From the NCBI GenBank assembly GCA_029554925.1, contig JAKPUV010000423.1:1-5879 (forward strand): a DNA stretch of 5,879 nt, written 5' to 3'. A program made the position numbers and the translations under genes. The notes under the pieces are model-generated. The model was not told where the DNA came from, made no database searches, and saw only the letters and a list, made by a program, of their open reading frames with translations. Each line of letters starts with the position of its first letter. Position 1 is the first letter of the stretch. This document shows, piece after piece, positions 1 through 4,221 of the stretch. This DNA is from Candidatus Hydrogenedentota bacterium. Its GTDB lineage: Bacteria; Hydrogenedentota; Hydrogenedentia; Hydrogenedentales; CAITNO01.

Positions 1-41
1 GTGGAATTCGGGTGCGGGGGCAATCGGCAGCCTGTGTTGCG

Positions 42-60
42 GAAGAAGACGTCTTACTTC
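42..60. other. Imperfect dyad around a 10-bp palindrome
   Basis: The perfect palindrome AAGACGTCTT (46-55) is flanked by GAAG (42-45) and, after one extra A, CTTC (57-60), so the symmetry extends to about 9 bp per arm with one bulge. It could be a protein-binding operator or a small hairpin in the region upstream of the leu promoter. It lies about 75 bases upstream of the -35 box, too far for a simple repressor site. Function unknown. Confidence 0.3.
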
Positions 61-67
61 ATTAGCA

Positions 68-99
68 GGGAGCGGAGCGACCGAAGCGATCTCGTTCCC
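68..99. other. Imperfect hairpin upstream of the leu promoter
   Basis: GGGAGCGG (68-75) can pair with CTCGTTCCC (positions 92-99), giving 8 bp including two G-T wobbles. The loop is rich in repeated GCG/GCGA motifs. No T-run follows, so it is not a convincing terminator for whatever lies upstream. No coding gene is supported in 1-174: the open frame covering this stretch shows no recognisable protein and no start with a ribosome binding site. It may be a dispersed intergenic repeat, which cannot be judged from one copy. Confidence 0.25.
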
Positions 100-135
100 G
101 GCAGACCCGCCGCTGTCGGCCTCCGCGCCGCCTCC

Positions 136-165
136 TTGCCCCGCGGCGCGCCTTCGCGGTACAAT
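136..165 (+). promoter_or_regulatory. Candidate sigma70-type promoter of the leu leader-leuA transcript
   Basis: A -35-like TTGCCC (136-141) and a -10-like TACAAT (160-165) are separated by 18 bases; they match the consensus TTGACA and TATAAT at five positions each. A start site 6-8 bases beyond the -10 box would be at about 171-173, only 2-4 bases before the leader ATG at 175. The leader mRNA would then be almost or fully leaderless. The promoter sits where an attenuated operon needs it, directly before leader peptide and terminator. Inferred from sequence only. Confidence 0.6.
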
Positions 166-174
166 GGGGGGGTC

Positions 175-261
175 ATGAACACGACACGACACAGCGAGAT
201 CCTCCGACTGCGGCTCCGACTCGGAAGCCGGACGGCCTCCGCTGTGTCCCGCCGTGTGTGA
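175..261 (+). CDS. leuL: Leucine leader peptide (attenuator peptide), 28 aa
   Basis: A 28-codon ORF starts at ATG 175 and ends at TGA 259-261. Residues 9-16 read ILRLRLRL, with Leu codons CTC 202, CTG 208, CTC 214 and CTC 220 alternating with Arg codons CGA, CGG and CGA. Leader peptides rich in the regulated amino acid precede leu operons in enterobacteria and actinobacteria. A ribosome slowed at Leu codons when charged Leu-tRNA is scarce changes the mRNA fold and prevents termination. Here the peptide sits between a promoter and a strong intrinsic terminator, and the next gene is leuA, which makes this role likely. A G-run (166-172) precedes the ATG, but if transcription starts at about 172 it is not in the mRNA and translation would be leaderless. 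The symbol leuL is assigned by function, not by homology. The alternation with Arg codons is unusual and leaves some chance that arginine supply is also sensed. Confidence 0.65.
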   Translation: MNTTRHSEILRLRLRLGSRTASAVSRRV

Positions 262-298
262 CTGAACTGACAGAACGCGCATTCCGGGCCGCGGGGCC
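211..298 (+). promoter_or_regulatory. Mutually exclusive leader RNA helices (protector and antiterminator)
   Basis: Helices found by eye. Protector: 222-225 pairs with 238-241, then after a mismatch 227-229 pairs with 234-236, closing a GGAC loop. An alternative hairpin over the Leu codons pairs 211-215 with 226-230. Antiterminator: 234-237 (GGCC) pairs with 295-298, and after a bulged T, 239-242 (CCGC) pairs with 291-294, 8 bp in all. The antiterminator uses bases 291-296 of the terminator's left arm, so it cannot coexist with the terminator. It also uses 234-242, so it cannot coexist with the protector. A ribosome stalled at the third or fourth Leu codon would cover roughly up to 230 and free 234-242 for antitermination. 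Energies were not computed. Confidence 0.5.
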
Positions 299-321
299 AG
301 TCCCCGCGGCCTTTTCTTTTT
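287..321 (+). terminator. Intrinsic terminator (leu attenuator)
   Basis: A perfect 10-bp GC-rich stem, GGCCGCGGGG (287-296) with CCCCGCGGCC (302-311), closes a 5-base loop (CCAGT) and is followed directly by TTTTCTTTTT (312-321). This is a classical Rho-independent terminator. It lies 25 bases after the leader stop codon and 164 bases before leuA, inside the transcription unit, so it most likely acts as a conditional attenuator rather than as the end of an upstream gene. Confidence 0.85.
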
Positions 322-340
322 GTCCGAAAACCTGAGAACG

Positions 341-361
341 GCGGCGCGCCCCCCGCGCCGC
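341..361 (+). other. Short GC hairpin in the leuA 5' untranslated region
   Basis: GCGGCGCG (341-348) pairs with CGCGCCGC (354-361) around a CCCCC loop, 8 bp. It ends 6 bases before the strong Shine-Dalgarno at 368-377. No T-run follows, so it is not a terminator. It could stabilise the read-through mRNA or modulate access to the adjacent ribosome binding site. A further hairpin (425-429 with 434-438, outer pairs 415-418 with 440-443) lies downstream. The rest of 322-485 shows nothing else beyond the overlapping frame described separately. Confidence 0.3.
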
Positions 362-384
362 ACCCCGAAAGGAGGTGGTGTCTT

Positions 385-573
385 ATGGATTTGGGGCTCG
401 ACGGGCTCGAATCCGGTTGCTTGCCCGCCCTGCGGCGGAAACCAGTCGTTGAACACCAGAAAGCAACCAAAGAAGGATCGGTACCATGGAAAGAGAGATT
501 CGTTTTTTCGACACCACCCTGCGCGACGGGGAGCAGACCCCGGGGGTGCATTTTGACGCGGAGACCAAGGTGA
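385..573 (+). CDS. Possible upstream ORF overlapping the leuA start, 62 aa
   Basis: The best Shine-Dalgarno in the window, AAAGGAGGTG (368-377), lies 7 bases before ATG 385. It opens a 62-codon frame that runs past the leuA start at 486 in a different frame and ends at 573. Its first 16 residues carry five Leu (codons TTG, CTC, CTC, TTG, CTG), two of them TTG, which is scarce in the neighbouring genes. No protein family is recognised and the C-terminal part is simply the leuA start region read out of frame. Two readings: a regulatory upstream ORF that competes with or tunes leuA initiation, or a chance frame behind a purine-rich stretch. The near-perfect ribosome binding site is the only strong evidence that it is translated. 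Confidence 0.25.
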   Translation: MDLGLDGLESGCLPALRRKPVVEHQKATKEGSVPWKERFVFSTPPCATGSRPRGCILTRRPR

Positions 574-1622
574 CTCTGGCCCGCCGCCTGGAGGATTTCG
601 GCGCGGCGGTGGTCGAGGCGGGATTCCCCGCCTCGTCGCCGGGGGACGCGGAGGCCGTGCGCCGCGTGGCGGAAGCCCTGGAGCGCGCCGAGGTCGCCGC
701 GCTGGCCCGCTGCCGCGCCGGGGACATTGACGCGGCGGCGGAGGCCCTGGCGCCCGCCCGCAGGCCCGTTGTCCACGTCGTGCTGGGTGTCTCGGACATC
801 CACCTGGCGAAGAAGCTGCGCATGTCCCGCGCCGCCGCCGTGCGCGCCATCGCGGAGTCCGTCACCCGCGCGCGCCGGCGCGTGGAGCGCGTGCAGTTCA
901 GCGCCGAGGACGCCTCGCGCGCCGACCCCGTCTTCCTGCGCCAGTGCGCCCAGGCGGCGGCGGACGCGGGCGCGTCGCGGGTGAACCTGCCGGACACGGT
1001 GGGCTGCGCCCTGCCGGAGGAGTACGGCGCCATGATCGCCGACGTGGCGGCCTTCCTGGACCGAAGTGTCATCGTGTCGGCCCACTGCCACAACGACCTG
1101 GGCCTGGCCACGGCGAACACGCTGGCCGCCGTGCGCGCGGGCGCGCGCCAGGTCGAGGGGTGCGTGAACGGCCTGGGCGAGCGCGCGGGCAACGCCGCCG
1201 TCGAGGAGGTCGCCGCCGCCCTGCGCCTGAAGCGGATCGCGGCGACGGGCATCCGCCTGGAGCAGGCCGCCGAGCTCAGCCGCCTGGTGGCCGAGGCCGC
1301 CGGGGTGCCCGTGCAGCCCAACCGCGCCCTCGTCGGCGCGAACGCCTTCACGCACAGCTCGGGCATCCATCAGGACGGCCTCCTGAAGGACCCGGAGACC
1401 TACGAGTTCGTGTCCCCCGCGCTGGTCGGCGCGCCGGGCCACCGCTTCGTCATCACCGCGCGCTCCGGCCGCGCCGCCGTCGCCCGCGAGGCCGCCCGCG
1501 CCGGGGTGAACGTGGCGCCCGGCGACGTGGACCGCGTCTACCGCGCCGTCCTCCGGGCCGCCGACGCGCGCGGCGGCGCCGTGGACCCCGAAGAGATCGC
1601 CCGCATCGCCGCGGGCGTGTGA
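486..1622 (+). CDS. leuA: 2-isopropylmalate synthase, short form without regulatory domain
   Basis: Catalyses the first committed step of leucine synthesis: acetyl-CoA plus 2-oxoisovalerate to 2-isopropylmalate, in the cytosol. The 378-residue product is a DRE-TIM metallolyase. Seen in order: TTLRDGEQTPG (10-20) with catalytic Arg13 and metal ligand Asp14; EAGFPASSPGD (44-54); HCHNDLGLATANTLAAVRAG (200-219) with metal ligands His200 and His202; NGLGERAGN (228-236) with ligand Asn236; and SSGIHQDG (291-298). ARSGRAAV (325-332) matches the SRSGRAAV of E. coli-type LeuA and differs from the KHSG form of NifV homocitrate synthase, which is the main alternative. E. coli LeuA is about 523 residues; this one ends just where the C-terminal LeuA dimer/allosteric domain would start, so direct leucine feedback is probably absent. 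Start ATG 486 has AAGGA (473-477) 8 bases upstream. Leader peptide and attenuator precede it; no other leu gene follows. Confidence 0.88.
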   Translation: MEREIRFFDTTLRDGEQTPGVHFDAETKVTLARRLEDFGAAVVEAGFPASSPGDAEAVRRVAEALERAEVAALARCRAGDIDAAAEALAPARRPVVHVVLGVSDIHLAKKLRMSRAAAVRAIAESVTRARRRVERVQFSAEDASRADPVFLRQCAQAAADAGASRVNLPDTVGCALPEEYGAMIADVAAFLDRSVIVSAHCHNDLGLATANTLAAVRAGARQVEGCVNGLGERAGNAAVEEVAAALRLKRIAATGIRLEQAAELSRLVAEAAGVPVQPNRALVGANAFTHSSGIHQDGLLKDPETYEFVSPALVGAPGHRFVITARSGRAAVAREAARAGVNVAPGDVDRVYRAVLRAADARGGAVDPEEIARIAAGV

Positions 1623-1636
1623 GGGCGGGGGGCATG

Positions 1637-1670
1637 GGCGGCCGCGGATTCCTTGCAATCCGCGGCCGCC
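1637..1670. other. Perfect 14-bp hairpin between leuA and the portal gene
   Basis: GGCGGCCGCGGATT (1637-1650) and AATCCGCGGCCGCC (1657-1670) are perfectly complementary around the loop CCTTGC. The hairpin starts 15 bases after the leuA stop codon. No T-run follows (TCCGGGCC), so it is not a standard intrinsic terminator, though such a stable stem could still stop or protect transcripts. It may also be a palindromic dispersed repeat. It marks the boundary between a metabolic gene and the phage cassette. Confidence 0.5.
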
Positions 1671-1699
1671 TCCGGGCCGCGCGGGTGAAACAATCCGCG
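1656..1699 (+). repeat. Short direct repeat CAATCCGCG at the leuA/portal junction
   Basis: CAATCCGCG occurs at 1656-1664 (right arm of the 14-bp hairpin) and again at 1691-1699. The second copy closes a weaker stem, GCGCGG (1679-1684) with CCGCGC (1695-1700). Nine bases is short, and recurrence by chance in GC-rich DNA is possible. It is recorded because it lies at the metabolic/phage boundary. No tRNA or integrase is visible to support an attachment site. Confidence 0.25.
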
Positions 1700-1741
1700 C
1701 TGGTTTAACAGCCCCCCACCGCAACCCGGAGGTCTTCCCTT

Positions 1742-3028
1742 ATGCCCGAGTACGTCCCCCGGCCGTCCCGGTTCCGCCGTTGGATACGTCGCATGACTGC
1801 CCGACGCGCGGCAACACCCCTCCCTTCCCCCGCTTCCGCCGCCGCCGCCCCCCTGTCGCGCCCCGAAGGCGCGACCCCCGCCCTCGCCGCCTGGCGCGAC
1901 TTCCTCCCCCTGCCCAACGACACCCCCTTCGAGATGCTCCGGGTCTACCGCGTGCTCCGGGACGCGGTCCCGGACATCTCGGACGCCGTCTGGACGTGGA
2001 AGCGCCTCTGCCACGCCGGGCACGCGGTGGCGGTGGCCGAGGCGGGCTCGCCCCGTGACGCCGCCGAGGCCCTCGCCCGCGCGGAGGCCCTCGAACGCCG
2101 GGTGAACCCCGGCGCGGGCGGTCTCGCGGGCCTGCTGGACATCGCCTACGCGGCCCTCTTCACCTACGGCGCGGCCGCCCTGGAACTGGTCCCCGGCCGG
2201 GGGCGCTCGGGCATCCATGACGTGGTGCCGGTGGACGTGTGGACTCTGCGCTTCCGCCGCGAGGGCGGCCGCGTGACGGCGTGGCAGGACACGGGGGACG
2301 GGGACCCCGTGGAACTGCCCGAGGGCCGCCTGGTCTATGTCGGCCTCGACCGCGACGGCACGAACCCCTACGGCCGGTCCATGCTCCGGGCGGTGCCCTT
2401 TGTCGTCCGCATCCAGCAGCGCCTGCTGGAGGACATGGCGAAGGCCACGCACAACGCCGGATGGGCCCGCCTCCACTTCGCGCGGAAGGCCGACGCCCCC
2501 GCGCGCGGCGAGTCGGCCGAGGCCTACGCCGAGCGCCAGACCCGCACCCTGGCCGCCCTGCGCGACGCCGTGTCGGGCCTCGCCCCGGACCAGAACCTCG
2601 TCACCCACGACGACGTGGCCGTGTCGGTGCTTCAGGCGGACCACCGCGCCGCCCCCTTCTACGACCAGCACAAGGCCGTGGAGGAGCAGCTCATCACGGG
2701 CCTCCACATGATGCCCGTCCTCATGGGCCGCAACTACGGCTCCACCGAGACCTACGGCACCGCCCAGTTCGAGGTGGTCAACCGCCAGGTCAACACGGTG
2801 AACCGCGAGATGCGCGCCGCGCTCGAGCGCCTGTTCAACCTGGACCTCGCCCTCGCGGGGGTGGACGCCCGCGTCGCCGTGACCATGCGCGGCAACCGCA
2901 CCGTGGACCCCCTCCGCGACGCCGAGGCCCGGGCCAGGGAGATTGACAACGCCCTCCGCCTGCGCGACGCCGGCCTCCTCGACGACCAGGCCCTCCGCGA
3001 AACCCTCGCCGCCGCCCCGGCGATCTAG
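1742..3028 (+). CDS. Phage portal protein
   Basis: The portal forms the dodecameric ring at one capsid vertex through which DNA enters and leaves. The 428-residue product has a basic, low-complexity N-terminus (residues 1-50), then a portal-type core. It contains a PDISDAVWTWKRL helix (77-89), a GLLDIAYAALFTYGAAALELV segment (about 130-150), a VPVDVWTLRF strand (162-171), NPYGRSMLRA (208-217) preceding long helices with QQRLLEDMAKATHN (225-238), and a C-terminal MGRNYGSTETYGTAQFEVVNRQ region (328-349) like the clip/crown part of portals. These features resemble phage portal families in general; the exact family (SPP1-like, HK97-like, Mu gp29-like) was not resolved. CGGAGGT (1727-1733) lies 8 bases before ATG 1742. 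It opens the phage cassette, yet no terminase precedes it, which is unusual. Codon use is as GC-rich as leuA. Confidence 0.75.
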   Translation: MPEYVPRPSRFRRWIRRMTARRAATPLPSPASAAAAPLSRPEGATPALAAWRDFLPLPNDTPFEMLRVYRVLRDAVPDISDAVWTWKRLCHAGHAVAVAEAGSPRDAAEALARAEALERRVNPGAGGLAGLLDIAYAALFTYGAAALELVPGRGRSGIHDVVPVDVWTLRFRREGGRVTAWQDTGDGDPVELPEGRLVYVGLDRDGTNPYGRSMLRAVPFVVRIQQRLLEDMAKATHNAGWARLHFARKADAPARGESAEAYAERQTRTLAALRDAVSGLAPDQNLVTHDDVAVSVLQADHRAAPFYDQHKAVEEQLITGLHMMPVLMGRNYGSTETYGTAQFEVVNRQVNTVNREMRAALERLFNLDLALAGVDARVAVTMRGNRTVDPLRDAEARAREIDNALRLRDAGLLDDQALRETLAAAPAI

Positions 3029-3063
3029 ATGACGTATCTTAAGAACGATTCCGGGAACGCGCG

Positions 3064-3146
3064 CTGAGGTGGCACGGGCTTCCAGCCCGTGGTTCTTGGG
3101 CCGCATCCGTGACCCCATCACGGGCTGGAAGCCCGTGCCACCTCAG
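3064..3146. repeat. REP/BIME-like inverted repeat, 28-bp arms
   Basis: The arms 3064-3091 and 3119-3146 are perfect 28-base reverse complements separated by 27 bases. Each arm contains its own hairpin: CACGGGCT, a 3-base loop, then AGCCCGTG (3073-3091 on the left arm). Two palindromic units in opposite orientation is the architecture of bacterial REP pairs (BIMEs), which are mobilised by RAYT-type Y1 transposases related to IS200/IS605. No transposase is present here. It sits between portal and protease genes. As RNA it could form a very stable cruciform-like fold that terminates or attenuates transcription, or stabilises the upstream mRNA. Confidence 0.75.
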
Positions 3147-3155
3147 TGCCCAAGC

Positions 3156-3186
3156 TCGACACCCTCGTGAAAACACCGGTTATTAA
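3156..3186 (+). promoter_or_regulatory. Weak candidate promoter before the protease gene
   Basis: TCGACA (3156-3161), one base from the -35 consensus, is followed 19 bases later by TATTAA (3181-3186), a poor -10 match. The latter lies within an 11-base palindrome, GGTTATTAACC (3178-3188). It would restart transcription after the inverted repeat if that repeat blocks read-through. The long spacing and weak -10 keep confidence low; the palindrome may instead be an operator. Confidence 0.2.
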
Positions 3187-3252
3187 CCACGCGCCAGCCC
3201 CTTCGCTGTTTCCCATGCCTCCCACACTTCCCCTTTCCCCAGGAGTCACGCC

Positions 3253-3990
3253 ATGCACCCCGAGCCCTTTGTCTTCCAGCATCCCGGCGCCGTCCTCCGC
3301 ATGGACCGCGCCGCCGCCGCGACCGCCCGCCCCGGCATCCCGCCCGATGACGGCGTTCTGGAGGCGGTCAACCGCTTCGCCCTGCGGCCCCTCGCGCGGG
3401 AAGAGGTGGCCGTCTTCGAGCTGGACCTCTGCAACAACCGCGTGGATTCGCATTTCAGCCGCTTCCCGGAGGAGGAGCTGGAGAAGATCTGCCACCTCAC
3501 CCCCGGCCGCCCGCTCATGGAGCGCCACGACCTGCGCGGCTCGCTGCCCCGGGGCACCTTCTTCCGCGCGCGCCTCCACCGCGACGGCGACACGGTGTCG
3601 GTGCGCCCGGAGGTCTACCTCCTGCGCACGGAGGAGAACCGCCCCTTCATCCTCAACATCGAGGGCGGCGTCTACCGCGAGACCTCCATCGGCTTTTCGT
3701 TCCGCCTGCCCGAGTGCTCGGTGTGCGGGAAGGACCTGCGCACCTGCGACCACATCCCCGGCCGCGCCTATGACGGCGAAACCTGCCACTTCATCCTGCG
3801 CGATGTGGTGGACGTCATCGAGGGCTCCGTGGTGTCCGCCGGTTCGCAGGGCACGGGCTTCGTCGCCCGGCGCGGCCAGCGCGCCGCGCCCCTGCCCACC
3901 GCCGTCCGCGCGCTGGAGGCCGCCCGCGCGGGTCTCCGCCCGCCCCGCGCGACGCGCCCCGGCCTCTTCGACTTCCCCGCCGCCGAATAA
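3253..3990 (+). CDS. HK97-type prohead protease with Cys/His cluster
   Basis: Phage maturation protease, which cleaves scaffold and capsid N-termini inside the prohead. The 245-residue product has an N-terminal strand-rich segment (FALRPL to VFELDLCNNR, 42-62), RPLMERHDLRG (86-96) with probable catalytic His92, a strand region (102-124), and YRETSIGFSF (141-150) with probable nucleophile Ser145. This matches the 'His-Asp ... SIGF' pattern of U35/S78 herpes-protease-fold prohead proteases. A cluster follows: Cys155-x2-Cys158-x6-Cys165-x-His167 and Cys178-His179, in the pattern CSVCGKDLRTCDHIPGRAY, which looks like a metal site. The stretch ILRDVVDVIEGSVVSAGSQG (181-200) resembles the 'EVSLV..PA' strand that ends such domains. 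The C-terminal 45 residues are basic and low complexity. AGGAG (3241-3245) lies 7 bases before ATG 3253. Position between portal and capsid supports the role. The third catalytic residue was not identified. Confidence 0.75.
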   Translation: MHPEPFVFQHPGAVLRMDRAAAATARPGIPPDDGVLEAVNRFALRPLAREEVAVFELDLCNNRVDSHFSRFPEEELEKICHLTPGRPLMERHDLRGSLPRGTFFRARLHRDGDTVSVRPEVYLLRTEENRPFILNIEGGVYRETSIGFSFRLPECSVCGKDLRTCDHIPGRAYDGETCHFILRDVVDVIEGSVVSAGSQGTGFVARRGQRAAPLPTAVRALEAARAGLRPPRATRPGLFDFPAAE

Positions 3991-4008
3991 CCCCGAAAGG
4001 ACCGCGCC

Positions 4009-4203
4009 ATGCACTGCCCCCCCGAGCCCCCCTGCGCCTTCGAGCGGGCGGCCCAGGTCGAGTTCCGCGCGCTCTCGGACGGCCTCCGCGAGGTCGCCCG
4101 CCGCGTCTCCCGCCTGGAGACCGTCCTCGCCCGCGGCGTCATGCTCCTCCTCGCCAACCTCGGCGGCATCGTCGCCGTCCTCGCCCAGCGCTTCCTGCAA
4201 TAA
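4009..4203 (+). CDS. Small coiled-coil plus one membrane segment protein (XhlA-like?)
   Basis: The 64-residue product has a short N-terminus with two Cys (3 and 9), an amphipathic helix with heptad-like hydrophobics (about residues 14-41, VEFRALSDGLREVARRVSRL at 17-36), and one hydrophobic segment (about 43-59, GVMLLLANLGGIVAVLA). Coiled coil followed by a C-terminal membrane helix is the layout of XhlA-type haemolysin/holin-accessory proteins of phages and PBSX, which help the holin in lysis. No sequence motif fixes that assignment. AAAGGA (3996-4001) lies 7 bases before ATG 4009, and the upstream gene ends 18 bases earlier. A lysis-type gene within the head cluster is out of place; other options are a membrane anchor for prohead assembly or a small phage-encoded inner-membrane effector. 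Confidence 0.55.
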   Translation: MHCPPEPPCAFERAAQVEFRALSDGLREVARRVSRLETVLARGVMLLLANLGGIVAVLAQRFLQ

Positions 4204-4221
4204 CCCCCGGAGACCCCGCGC

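Noticed and set aside
385..430. A tRNA T-arm-like or tmRNA 5'-end-like string (GGGGCTCGACGGGCTCGAATCC region)
   Set aside because: The T-stem would have a mismatch and a CTCGAAT loop; no acceptor partner, anticodon arm or CCA end can be found, and no tmRNA 3' half or tag frame is nearby.
322..485. A T-box riboswitch upstream of leuA
   Set aside because: No TGGNACCGCG-type T-box motif or specifier stem is visible; the leader peptide with terminator explains the region better.
486..1622. Homocitrate synthase (NifV) or citramalate synthase instead of LeuA
   Set aside because: The SGIHQDG and RSGRAAV motifs and the EAGFPASSPGD segment follow E. coli-type LeuA, and a leucine leader precedes the gene. 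Substrate is still inferred, not proven.
1656..1699. Phage attachment site at the CAATCCGCG direct repeat
   Set aside because: Nine bases, both copies on the same side of the cassette, no integrase or tRNA; not enough to call an att site.
54..1724. A 556-codon open frame on the - strand covering leuA and its leader
   Set aside because: It is antisense to leuA, rich in Arg/Gly/Ala/His low complexity, and has no recognisable motif. Long antisense frames are expected in GC-rich coding DNA.
1538..3121. A 527-codon open frame on the - strand opposite the portal gene
   Set aside because: Low-complexity translation with no family resemblance; the + strand portal has clear motifs and an RBS.
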